The notes beneath the pieces were generated by a model. The model ran no database searches, had not been told where the DNA came from, and worked only from the letters and a program-made list of their open reading frames with translations. Shown one piece after another: positions 27,330 to 39,407 of a DNA stretch of 64,000 nt. Source of the stretch: Linyphia triangularis (lineage: Eukaryota > Arthropoda > Arachnida > Araneae > Linyphiidae); NCBI GenBank assembly GCA_963978545.1, contig OZ021731.1, forward strand, positions 56,717,242 to 56,781,241, read 5' to 3'. The translations under genes were made by a program, and so were the position numbers. How positions within the stretch are numbered: position 1 is the stretch's first letter; each line of letters starts with the position of its first letter.

Positions 27330-28944
27330 AATTTAAACTGTGCGTATTTGTTTTAGGCTGAAGCAGATATAGAGAAGGGAATTCGGAGAAATGTCTAATC
27401 TAATGAATTTCAAAATTGTAAGAAAGTAATATTTGAATATTAAAAAGGATAACTAAGTTATATAAGAGCAAACGTCTAAAATAGAAGAAAGAAACAAGAA
27501 GAAGCACACTTCAAATTTTTTGACACATCAAACATTCAATCACTTAAGGATAAAAAAAATTTTAAACCATCTTAGGTAGCAGGTTTGGCTGCTTAAAAAA
27601 ATTTCCAGGGCAAAAGAAACTTTTAAATGAATTCAATTTGTGTAGAAACTTTCAACGATCAGAAAATTTAGAAAACTGCAGCGCACGAAATCGATAGTTG
27701 TTTATTAACTTATATTAAATGTTGTTTATCAAGGAAATTTGAGAAGAAAGAAATTGCAAAATTCATCCATTCTTTCAGAAAACTAAGCGAAATAGTATGA
27801 CAGAATAACAGATGAAATCTATTATTGTACGTATGTACCTCTAACTGATTTCTTCGCGTTTTGAATACTAGATGGAGTCTTATCATGTACAATGAGGTTT
27901 CAGTCCCCATCCATTTTAAGATGATAACATTTTAATACATTGCAAGTATCTAATAAAATCATTCAACTTTTTAACCTTGACACTAGGCTTTATATGAAGA
28001 GACAACATAGGCCTAAAAATGACCCCTTACATACTAAATTTCTGGGACACTCAACATTTCTTATCTCATTAGTCTGGACAGCCACCGATTTGAGAGATAA
28101 TGAAATTCATTGTCCAGCAGACGATAAACGTGCTGATTTTCCTCCATAAAAACATGGCAACACTCTACTGTCAGACAGACGATACAATCGGTGTAGGTTC
28201 CCCCAAAACCTCGCTTCTGGGTTTCCTCTGAGGTCCAAAGATCAAACAATAACCATAGTTATTTATAACAATGATGACAGTAATAGAATTTCAGTTATCA
28301 ATCCACATCTTCACTTCAGTTCCTCGAGTCGTATGATATCGCTCAAGTCGATCTTTCCCTCGCACCCTTGTCTGTTGTTTTTCTCTGTTAGGAATAATTT
28401 TCGCACCTCGGTTTGGCAACAGTGTTGTGTGTTTGAGTTCTATTTACGGATTAGATGAGAAAGAGTTGCAATTTTTTTCGTGAGATTGGTTACTTTTTCT
28501 GTTTAGCTATTTCAGAGATCTGCCAACCTTTGATCTCAGAGAATACTAATATTTTTTTTTTTTTGTTTTTTTTTGTGGAGATGTACTCCCTTTGTTTTGT
28601 AACTCTTGTTTAAATGGTAAATGAATGGTCAGATACATCAGGTGTCAAGTTTCAATTTTGTAATTCCGAGATATTTTGGGTCAGTGCTCTGGATCAGATG
28701 TTGAATACTGTGATAATTTGACAATGGTATAACCGACGCTTTTATGTAGATTCACTCTGAATATTCATTGTTTAGGATTGAAAATTTGAACATGTTGATG
28801 ATTTTAAATTGATCGATGTGCTAGTTTGGCCAATTTTAGCTTTTACTCTACACAAACATAACGAAAAGTATATGAAAAGACAATGCTAATCTGAGATCAT
28901 CATTCACAGAGAAAACTACTAATGTTCAAGATACGTCCATATTT
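27330..28944. other. Intergenic sequence with two less AT-rich patches
   Basis: No gene identified. Patches at about 28060-28250 and 28300-28450 ('cgagtcgtatgatatcgctc', 'ttccctcgcacccttg') have more balanced composition and could be regulatory or an untranslated exon. No splice or promoter signal is decisive. Confidence 0.35.
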
Positions 28945-29232
28945 CCCATAAGGTCCACAAAGCTCGTGCCTAGAGCCCCAATTTTTGGGGGGCTCCCAAA
29001 ATCCTGAAAAATTCTGAATTATTGTGCAACTATCAATATTCTGTTCAATGGACGGTTCTTCCAGTGAAGTGTGCTTTTTCAATGTCATCAAATATAATAA
29101 TATATTTATAACTCATTAGTTATTAAAAATATCAATATCTTGACATTAATTTAATCAAATTTATCATTACTATTTAAATAACATCAACTATCGTCAATGG
29201 GGCCCTCCATCTGCTACGTTGTGCCTATAGTT
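28945..29232. mobile_element. Probable hAT-type MITE
   Basis: The left end region (TCCACAAAGCTCGTGCC, then 'tagagcccc') and the reverse complement of the right region (GGCACAACGTAGCAGA, then 'tggagggcccc') are imperfect inverted repeats of the kind seen in hAT MITEs. I could not find a target duplication, so boundaries are approximate. Confidence 0.45.
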
Positions 29233-29570
29233 ATCAGTTTCTAAATAGGTTCTTCTGAGCCAAAATGTCATAAGAAAGGTCATGCTGAGGCGAGTTGTCA
29301 TACTAAAATTCAACTGGAAATTACGATAAGAAGGAACGGGATTTATGTTTGAAAGTCAGTTTCAGTTCTTGCCACCTAAACTATAAATGCTACAAATGTG
29401 TGTTATATATCAGTTTGAAGGTCTGAATAAGATTATAAGGATTACATAAAATTACACAAAAAGTTATTTTAATTTTTAATGGAAAAGTGCTTTTAAAATT
29501 AATCAATTTTAATTTTTAGATACAAATTTATTACATCGGATTAAAACGTGGATTTCGGGGATAAGTTTTC

Positions 29571-29604
<34 letters not shown>

Positions 29605-30001
29605 ACTTTTACTAATTGAATAGATTTTCGTAATATATTATCAACTTTAACAGGGAGAGATTTCAGTCAATAAATGGCACCAAATTGTGCAAGTATGGTA
29701 TCTGTCTAATGTAATAAAGTTTGTAATAAAATTTATATTTTACTGAAATGGTATTATGGCTTATTCATAAGTATTTGAAATTGATTTATTTTTGTAAAGA
29801 AATAATTTTAATAAAATTAATTAGATATGTATCACAGTTTTCTTTCCAATGTCACTTGAGTGCAGTCTTTTTTGTACGCAGAATAGGTTTCGGGGCTTCA
29901 TCACAAGATTCCGTGAAAAGGCATAAAAGTATGAAGGGTCGTTGGGAAAAACAGCCTTTTGTTGCCTATGCTGTTAACTTCAGTGGTTATAATTTTCTGC
30001 G
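29233..30001. other. AT-rich intergenic sequence
   Basis: No gene seen. A 31-nt A run at 29573-29603 may be an old retroelement tail or simple expansion. Confidence 0.45.
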
Positions 30002-30174
<173 letters not shown>

Positions 30175-32199
30175 CGCTAGTCTACAAAAATTAGTTACGA
30201 GAAAAACGTTAATGTCCTTTCTATGAAATGATAAACTTTCATTTTCATTTTTTTTAAAAATTGATCTTGTTGGACTAGAGTTGATTTTATCCCGGACCAA
30301 TCATACATTTCCAATTTCCATATTTCTTTTGTAACTTAAAACTTGTGAATTCATAATAAGAAACAGTGTTTAATTAATGTTATTTATTGGAGGAAGAAGA
30401 TGCTAAACCTGAAGTAGGGAGGGGGGGAGGGGGGGGGGTGAAATCGTCAATGAAGATATCTCAATGTAAAAAAAGTTGAGGAGGGCTTGCAACTTTGTTA
30501 TTATGCAACACATTTTTTTATTGCCTACAAAATTTGTCCCCAGGTTCTACTTTGGAAAAAGAGTTACTTAATCATGGGAGAATGTTTTTCATTTACCTAT
30601 AAGTTTCATTTCCAAGCACTTAAAAATAACTGAGCTAAAATAAACTAAACACACGCACGAAATTACAATAATAATCATACGTTCTGTACACTAAATCTAC
30701 ATCCGAATTTGTGTCTTCAAATCCCAGAATAATCCATTCCCATACCTCATCTCAACCCTTTCCATTTCATTTTCGCATACGAAAAACAACACAGTTCTTC
30801 TTACGAACAGGACATGGCACAGCCTCCGCCAGGTAAACACACACACACAGACAGTGGTCTTTCCATGTATATTCAAATAATCGCAACAGAACTGGATGAT
30901 GAAGAACGTTCTATGGTATTTGTGGGGGCGAGAACAATGAAGGCTTACATGCCCCGACATCTGCAATGAAGACTGGGTGAAGTAAGGTTCCAGACGAAAT
31001 AATATAGCTTGGGTTGTTTTGTGGAGGTGTAACATGAAGAGAGATCATGTATGTATAGTTTTTGGAGCATTTTTTTTTTTATGTGAACTGGGATAGTTCA
31101 ATTTCGCAATGTCAGGTTTGAGAAAATGTTGAAAGTTTTGTTCTAGTTTTGCAGTATGATATACTTTTGTTTGGTTGTAAGGGTGGCGGGTGAATGTTTT
31201 ATTTATTTTCGTTCAAGATTTTTTTTGATTCAGGGTGATTCTACGTTTGTAGAATGTTAGGTATCTAACAAAATTTGAAATACCCAAATACACAAGAAGA
31301 GAGCCTTGTTCTGTATTAAATTGAAGTCCGCTTAATCCTAAATGTTTTAAATTGTCTTCAATTACATTTAACTATTCGTTTTTCAGCAAACGAAATCGAT
31401 CTAAGTTTAACTTGTAAATTACTTGGTAATGCGTTTATACAATTCATTTCATCCTATCAGCTTTTTAAGTTTAATTCCTTTATCCCAAATATTAAATTTA
31501 TATTATCGCAATAAAAATGTAAAGCTATACTATAAAATCAATTTCAGCAAAAGAATACAATATCTAACCCTGATGAATTTCCAAAAAAGTAATTCCTCCA
31601 AGTAATCTTAAATCCGCTATTTTGAATTGCAGTTTTTTTTTCTGTTAACTTCGGAAAATTTTCAAAATCTTTTCTAACTTGTATATTAAAAAGTCTTAAA
31701 ATACCTCAATTTCAAATTTTACTATTGTTATGACTGATGGGATCTAATTATCCGTCTCTCACACAACCCTGTTGTTAATGCAAACAATGATATTATGATT
31801 AAATTGGTTTAATACAATTTCAGCTATTTCTGCTGGAAATAAAAGTTTATTATAAAGTAATTGAAGTTATCGAGAAGCATAATACGGATAATTTCTACAC
31901 AAATGTATACGATTGACTAGTTTTCGATTTACGCAATAATTGACTCAATCTGAGCATCAGAAGGCGTGTTTATTAATTAGTTTTCTGGTTCAAAGAACAA
32001 TTTCTAGATCTTGTTCAGTATTTCTCAATCGATTTTAAAATTTTTAAACATAGTCCCTCAAAAATAAGAGACCTCGTGCAAAGCGTTATTTTGAGTGAGG
32101 TTTCATTGTATGACAGGACTTATGACATGCTTGTGACCAATCACAATACACCTTTAAAAAAATTCCAATTTTCACATTCTGTTAGCCAATACAAATGTA
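30175..32199. other. Intergenic sequence
   Basis: No gene recognised. A G-rich run at about 30416-30440 (gtagggagggggggaggggg) could form a G-quadruplex. The 112-residue minus-strand open frame at 30697-31035 has no domain and spans a CA-rich microsatellite patch. Confidence 0.4.
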
Positions 32200-32215
32200 C
32201 ATTCAGTTTCCCGCG

Positions 32216-32390
32216 GCCGACCAAACGGTATAGTAGTTAGCAATTCTAGCTTCTAGACCGCGAGGTTGCGGGTTCGAGTCCCGTGTTAGGCATGGATGTT
32301 GGTAAATGTATGTTGGCTTGTCTAATGACGAATGTTTCGGCGCATTATAGCCCTCGTGTTGCTGACGGCGTCAGATAATCTGAAAACAAC
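32216..32390 (+). mobile_element. tRNA-derived SINE, 175 bp, with perfect 16-bp target duplication
   Basis: The head resembles a tRNA gene: an A-box-like 'tagtagttagcaa' and a perfect RNA polymerase III B box GGTTCGAGTCC at 32270, framed by a paired T stem (GCGGG/CCCGT). The acceptor stem pairs at only 5 of 7 positions and the anticodon arm does not fold, so it is not a functional tRNA. A short unrelated body follows, ending 'tctgaaaacaac'. CATTCAGTTTCCCGCG occurs immediately on both sides (32200-32215 and 32391-32406), the signature of LINE-mediated retroposition. The perfect duplication indicates a fairly young insertion. Confidence 0.88.
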
Positions 32391-32919
32391 CATTCAGTTT
32401 CCCGCGAACACAGTAGTTAGTTGTCTGTGAAGTAGCAATCCATAAGTGCAAAAATTTTTCTGAAACTGATGAAAGATTTTTCTAGAAATTATTACTATTT
32501 ATATCGCAATTAGTAATGGTAATATGTAAAGTTAAAGGTCCAAGGTATAGAAAATACTTGCTCGTGTGAGAAATTTGAACCGGTACCGTGATTTTCTAAT
32601 GTTGTTACATTTTATTGCAGTGACATTTTCGTAAGTATGGAAAATACAACACAATAAATGGCTATAGGAGATAAGAAAAACTATTACTTTAATTTTATAA
32701 GTAAAATGTTTAAAAAAATAAATAAAAGGGTAATTAACAAATAACTAAAAAAAAATTTGATCTTTGATAATATATAAAAATAGGTTTGAAACTACTCAAG
32801 TACTTGGAAAATAAGATGACTTTTGCACATTTGAAACTGTCGCTACAAAAGCAATAGCTTATAAAATAAATTTGAAGCTGATGTTATTCAAAGTCTACAT
32901 TCTGTTGTTTGTCTGTTTA

Positions 32920-33165
32920 AGGTCAATTTTCTCAGCTAAAGTTATAAATTTATATATACTTTTTCAACAAAAATTTCGCTAACCCCGCCATTATGGCGAC
33001 ATTAAAAAAAAATATCACTAACATTTTTGCTAAGCTTACCAAATTAGTGATTATTTCAAATTAAGATAAAAATGTGAAAACGAAAACGGTAAATTATGCC
33101 ACTCCATAATAAATTTCTCAAAATGACCAGTACTATAGGGTAATTGAAAGTTGTGCGACATTCCT
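32920..33165 (+). repeat. Repeat family R1, fragment e
   Basis: Shares the 3' part of R1: 'gtgaaaacgaaaacggtaaa', then 'actatagggtaattgaaagt', then 'tgtgcgacattcc', in the same orientation as copy c. The final CCCCTAGT is decayed and the 5' part is missing. Confidence 0.6.
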
Positions 33166-34939
33166 CACTCTAAATTTCTTAAAAAAATAATATTAACCTT
33201 CTATGCATCCCAACTGTGATACAAATACCTCGCACATTAAACGCAGACAACAAAATATCGAAATAGTAAGACAAATAACAACCTGTACGTCCCTCGTAAT
33301 ATTCCGAAGGTTGAGGTCATTGCTACATTAGGCTTACGAATCCCATAAAAATGTCAGATCATTCTGACGTAAAATTTCACATTTTGAGTAGCGCGTCAGA
33401 ACGACCTCTACTACTAAGGACAAAGTTGGCGCATCAAAACATGAAACGGAAAAGAATAAGCGATTTTATCATGTACGAAATAGAATTGCTTACGCTGGAT
33501 TTGAGTTTACCTTGTGTTATGCATGACGCTGCGCCCGTAAAAACGCTCTCACAGGTGGAAGTGATAATGGCGAAGGTTTAAGTGTAAAAGCCATAGACCT
33601 CTAAATGTATTTTTACTGCCTATATGTGCCTATGCAAAAAGCCTCATAAGGTTTCTTTGACTTTTGCTTTTACTTGTCAGAATTCGATACAGATCCATAT
33701 CTGTTTTAATCTATCTGTAAAAATGTAACAGAGTTGTGAGTGACTCCTCAATAAAAAGCAGCTTTCAGTAGTCATACTATTTTGAACATAAGTAGGTTTC
33801 ATCTTCTAATTCCTAATCTAAAAAAATAGAATGTTAATATTTTAATTAGTTTTTTTTCTTTTTAAATTCCAGTAACGCTTATAAGAGCCATTTGGCTGTA
33901 TCAAAAATTCTAATTGACTACGAGGTGAGAGTAGGTTCTTCCTTTTAAATAGAAATTTTACCGTAATTTTAGCATTGGTGCTTGATTTTTAATATAGTAA
34001 ATAAAAATAAATCTCTTAAAAAGTTTTCGACATGTTTTCTTTAATTATAGTATTTTTTGTTTGTTTTTGCGCTATCTTTAATACCATAACATTTCGAATA
34101 AAATATGACGCAATTTGAAAAACAATTTTCAATTCGGCGATTGAATTTCACAGATGAAAACTGGGAACGAAAAGAAATTCAATTTTACACTGCAAAAGTT
34201 TCATACACTTTCAAAAACATGAATGTTTCTTTCTTTCTGCGAAATTGCTGGATGACAGTAAGAGAAATTTTATCCACAGTTACTTCAAAATCGAATTAAT
34301 TAATTTAAATTTATTTTCGTTTGAGTATTATTCTAGTATTTCAAAGACATTTTCAACATTTCCGTGTCTCAACATTGTAAGATTTTAAAAAGACTTGTAG
34401 TGCATCTGTAATTGCATTATTCACTCAATGCTTCAATTTTTTGGGCACAATATCTACATTGCTTTAATTTTTATACTAGCTACAACAACAGTAATAAAAA
34501 TTCGTTAATAAAATTTGAAGGAAAATAGCTAGTATTAGTATTTTATTATTACCTTTTTAGACTTTTTTTTTCATAATCTATCTTATAAAAACTTTTTAAA
34601 ATGTAAAAAAAATCTCTTTGTTATTTCTCCTTTAATTCTTTAAGAGTCATAGTACCCTTAAAATGGATAAAAAAAAAACGATTTGTGGATTTTTATTTCA
34701 ATTAGTTTTACATTCTTTTGCCTATACAATGATGTATCGCTTAGTTTATACTTAAATAAGAAATATGTTAGATTTTGTTTTAAAAAAAACCTATCAATTA
34801 TTAACTAAACCTAAAGAATAAACAGAGGTTGAAAAATGTCTTGTTATGTTCAGAATTATCTTTTAAAAAAACCAAACTTTGTAAAAAAATAAATTAATTC
34901 ACTACAAAAAAAGTAAGATTGATTAAAATTTAACAAAAA
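33166..34939. other. Intergenic sequence
   Basis: No gene supported. The 76-residue open frame at 33351-33581 has more balanced composition, but shows no recognisable domain, splice site or signal peptide. Confidence 0.4.
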
Positions 34940-35665
34940 CTAGGGGTGTGGAACATCGCACAACTTTCAATTACACTATAATACTGACGTGGGTTTGTGT
35001 CATCAACTGTATAGATATTTTCATCATTCATTTAGTAAAAATGGACAGCTGGACAATTTTTGTGCGATAATTCTTGTATGAGACTAAAAACCGCTAAAAG
35101 GATGATTTTGGCTATATACTTATCAATAATTCTTATATTATCCTTTCTTGTAAGCGAAACTGAGCAGAGAAGAAAAAACGATCGTTGATGAGGAATGCTC
35201 AAGGGAAGAGAACTCTGTGCTAAAGGCATTCGTTTTTCAAATTTTTACGCTATTAAAGCTTTTTTAGGAGAATTTCGGTGGTGGGGATGTTTAGAACACC
35301 TTAAGAGGCATTACCACAGCGATTTTGAAAAAAATCGTTAGAGTCGTTTTTTGGCAGTAATTGAAAAACATGATTTTTTCAATGGTACCTACCCTATGAG
35401 CATACGCGATTTTGACGAAAACCTTAATGATAGGTCCTTGGGCCATCACCAACCCTCACACCAAATTTGAGCATCGTAGGTCAATTTGTTCGTGAGTTAT
35501 GCTGATAAAGTATACACATACACAGACAGACATTTTTTCGAGATCATTTTTTTGAGATCAGAATGTTCCAAAACGTGGAAAAATGTAAAAAAAATCGATT
35601 TCTTTTGTTGTTGACCGAATACTATACTTTCATTACCCTATGTATACATATGGGTAATTGAAAGT
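34940..35665 (-). repeat. Repeat family R1, copy b (full length, inverted)
   Basis: On the minus strand this is collinear with copy c over its whole length: terminal palindrome ACTTTCAATTACCC...GGGTAATGAAAGT, 'attcggtcaa', 'gtctgtctgtgt', 'cagcataactc', 'acgaacaaattgacctacga', 'gggttggtgatgg', 'aagcgaaactg' on the given strand, and the end 'gcgatgttccacacccctag'. It has no open frame longer than chance and no recognised protein. Confidence 0.82.
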
Positions 35666-35926
35666 AAAAATTAGTGATGCTTTTTACTAAACTTTAACTT
35701 CAGAATTTTGCATAAGATCTATTTAACCGGTATAAAATTTACAAATTCACATTTTGTTACGAATTTTCCAAACAAAGGTGAATCAATAATAGGCAATTTA
35801 ACATTACGGATATAGGTGTATTGAATTTCCCTTAATGATTTTGTATTATTGTTTGGTATAGAAATCCATAAGTTTACAGTAACACTTCGGCAGGTATTCT
35901 GACAATAAACAAACAAACAAAAAAAC

Positions 35927-36061
<135 letters not shown>

Positions 36062-36920
36062 TTTTTTGGTTAGGGACTGGCTGGCGATTCCTTTTAATTG
36101 TCAGAACCTTTTTCCTAAAACCAAATTAAAAATTTAAAACTGTATTTCACCTTTATTTTCTTGTTATAAAATATTTATCATACTTTATGTAGTGTACAAG
36201 TACCAATTAAATCAAACGTTTCATTGTAAGCATATTGAAGTATGGGACATGAAATCTAATATTCTAGTTTTATGAAAACATAAAATTTCAATACAACATT
36301 TCTTTTAGAAAAATTTACATTAATTTTATCGCAGGAGAGATATAAATGAAAATGTTATAAGTGTAAAAATACGATACCATTTCGAATTCTGGGAAGATGT
36401 TGAAATTTAATTTGGTTCTTATTTCTAGAATAATTCGATTAAGTCACATCAGTGATGATACAGTTTATAGTGTATTTGTAGAACAAATGGTTTAGTTTAT
36501 TTCTTCTAAAATGTTCCAAAAACAATCTTTTAGAGTTGTTGCGATATAGTTAGGGCTTTTGAAAATCGTTGTAAAAAGTCCCAATAGTCAGGATCGCAGT
36601 TAATAAACAAATTCATTGGCGATAAATGTTTTTAAATTCTTAAATGATAAATGTTCTCAAAACAATGACGGGGAGGATTTCTATAGTTTATTTTTTATCC
36701 TACTGCTGCATTGTTGTAAAACTCTGGTTAGTTCTGAGACGAATCCATCAGATGAAATTCTAAAAACTCAAGCTGTAAAAAATAATGAAGGTACAATGGA
36801 GGCTACCATGAATTTTACGATGAATGTACTTTTGAACGATGAATTTTCGAAATTCCATAATTTTCCAGACTACTTATGACAAACATATGAATTTTGTGGG
36901 CTCTATGCAAACAAAACTCA
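36062..36920. other. AT-rich intergenic sequence
   Basis: No gene recognised. The 87-residue open frame at 36616-36879 lacks domains. Confidence 0.42.
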
Positions 36921-37584
36921 AATTGTGAGAGGTGACTGCAATTTTTGGACCCCGTCGAACATCATTCTTATTTTTCTATAGAAATTAGAGAAAAGTGAGT
37001 AGATTACGAATCCACTGGTCTGCCGTAGCAAAAATGGCCGAAACTGGTCAAAAATCGACGTTTAATAAGTTGAACTAAATCCAATTGCCAAATGAGCCAT
37101 AACTTGCCAAATAAGGAGCATTTTTTTTTTATTTGGTAACCCTCACTCTTTAATTATCAATTAAGAAGGTTGCAGACGATTCAGATATCTGGCGACGGTC
37201 TACTTGCATCTATTAAAAGGGAGCCAAGTTGGCAATAAACATTACTTCCCAGATGACGTAACTGATATCGCCAATTTGGCTTACTTTTAAAAGATACAAA
37301 TTTTCCAAGCCAGAGATCAGAAATCGTTTGCGCTTTTTCTCATTGAAAATCAAAATGCAGGGTTGCCAGACGAAAAAGTTTGTTCTCTTTTTGGCAAGTT
37401 AAGACATATTTGGCAATCGGATTTTAGTTCAACTCATTCCAAGTCGATTTTTGATCTGTTTCGGCCATTTTTGCCACGGCAGACCAGTGGATTCCTAATC
37501 TACTCACTTTTCTCCAATCGCTATAAAAAATTCAGAATGATGTTCGATGGGGTCTAAAAATTGCAGTCGCCTCTCGAACTATTA
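36921..37584. repeat. Near-palindrome of ~660 bp (fold-back element)
   Basis: The left half from 36921 and the reverse complement of the right half ending at 37584 align almost end to end. Examples: 'gactgcaatttttggacccc' against 'gactgcaatttttagacccc', 'gaatccactggtctgccgt' in both, 'gcaaaaatggccgaaac' in both, 'attgccaaat' in both. The inner parts 'tattaaaagggagccaagtt' and 'ttttaaaagtaagccaaatt' also pair. The outer ~190 bp of each arm look about 85-90% identical and the inner part is lower. The centre is near 37250. No target duplication or transposase is found. Confidence 0.85.
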
Positions 37585-39407
37585 CTGTTCACTTTGAAAA
37601 AAACCTGATGATATAGGTGTTTCATAAGAATCAAACTGTGTGTTATACAGACTCGCGCCAGAGGGAGCATATTAAGAAGTCCTAGTATATACTAGGATAC
37701 TAGCTATGTTACAATATTCTAGACCAGTGCATTTAGAAACTACTTTGTATAAAACCTTGAAATTTGGTGAGTTAGGTACGAAAATGATCACATGACCTTT
37801 TCCCATGACTATGACTGGTACTCAGTCAATTTTGTCTTCCCCGGCTATATTTTGTAAAGACGCGGCGTCCTAGTGTATTGTAAGTGGTATTTTTGCAGAA
37901 AATTTTTGAGCTATACCTAAAGTTGAATTTTACGCTGATTGCTTCTAGCTCATAGCGCTAAAACTTATGTTAAATTCAGCTGGATCAATCCAAGAAGGAC
38001 CTGGCTGATGATACAACTATAGCAGTTATCTTTCGATAGCTTATCGTTATCCTACCAAGCGGAGCAGCAAGATTATACAATTTAATTGATCTTCTTCAGA
38101 TTTTTACAAATGGCCAAGTCCCTCAAGCATTTTTGTAGTTTGATATTTAGGCCTATATAGTGGAGTTTTGACTTTGAAAAGAGTATTTTACTAATTTTCA
38201 TTGCTCGTAATTTACAACAACGTTAAACTTGGTTCTACTTAGATCTCCATACTCTTCAGGCCATACTTATTATACAAAGAACTTGATGCCTTTTTTACAG
38301 CGATGTTTTTGTTGGGATTTCACTTCTTTTTGCAAGGTACTAATTTTAAATTAATTACTTATTTGTGCAACGATAACTAGTTTTAAAATGTTTAATGATC
38401 ATAATTTTTAAACTTGCAAGGAAACTTCCTGAGATTGAAAGGGTTAAGCATACGTGTTTTTATGGACACTTACTAATTATACAGTCGATCAATGGCAAAC
38501 TTTTTTGCTGGCGGCCAACTACCAAAACTATATAATTAGACGACTCCTTTATTATTTTGATTATTATTTGGTTTTAAGAAAGTTTTAAAAACGTTCTCAA
38601 CAACGTCCAATTAGAGGAGAATTACACGAGATTTTTCTAAGAAATTTCAATTTATCGGACCACAGTCCATGAAGTAGTTATACATTCAAGGTGAATCATG
38701 ATAACATAAAATTATTTTAAATAAATAATTTATTCAGATTTGCAAAAAATGTAGGCAAAAGGGAAAAAGTTAACAATTGGCGATCATTTCATAGCCAATG
38801 AAAGGTATCACCAATGGTCGATTGTATACAGAGTAAGTACCATTTTTTTTCTTCTTTTTTTTTTTTTCTTAATTATTTCTTGATATTAAAAGCTTTGCGG
38901 TGTGTGGTGAGTTTCTCCTCTGAATATATATACTAATAACTACTAGCATTCTAAATTTTATGATTCTAGTCCCAGTAAAAATGTATTAGAATTAAGATTA
39001 ATATTTTTCGAACATTGCCTTCTTCAGGGGATTCGGAGAAGAAAATCTCGATTTTTAGATTTTTTTTCTTTTGTATACAATCTTAGACGCATGCCAAAAT
39101 TTCCCAGTTCTAATTCTACTAGAAGTACCTTAGTATGTTGATGATCAAAGAGTGTGAATGAGTGAGTAGGTCTCAAAATGTGCCGTTTTCGGTCGTTTTT
39201 CGAATTTGGATTATTTCGACAACCTATATGATTGGAGACTTGAAACTTAGGGGCCTTATTAAAGTGGCTGACAGCTACCCTTAAAAAAAAATTTTAGTTT
39301 TCAGGTATGCTGTAATGCGCAGATTCGAGGGGATTAAAATACTTCTGAGTTGCTTCCAGTAAAAGTAACTGGCAGTGAACTTGGCGGATGCGCTGCCGTG
39401 CACCTAA
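37585..39407. other. Intergenic sequence
   Basis: No gene, RNA or transposon terminus recognised before the second Tc1 copy. Confidence 0.42.

Noticed and set aside
30697..31035. 112-residue minus-strand open frame as a gene
   Set aside because: No recognisable domain. Part of it is Cys-Val from a short CA repeat.
32216..32290. Functional tRNA gene
   Set aside because: The B box and T stem are good, but the acceptor stem has mismatches and the anticodon arm does not fold. The flanking 16-bp duplication identifies a SINE.
33351..33581. 76-residue open frame with balanced composition
   Set aside because: No signal peptide, domain or splice context. It could be chance.
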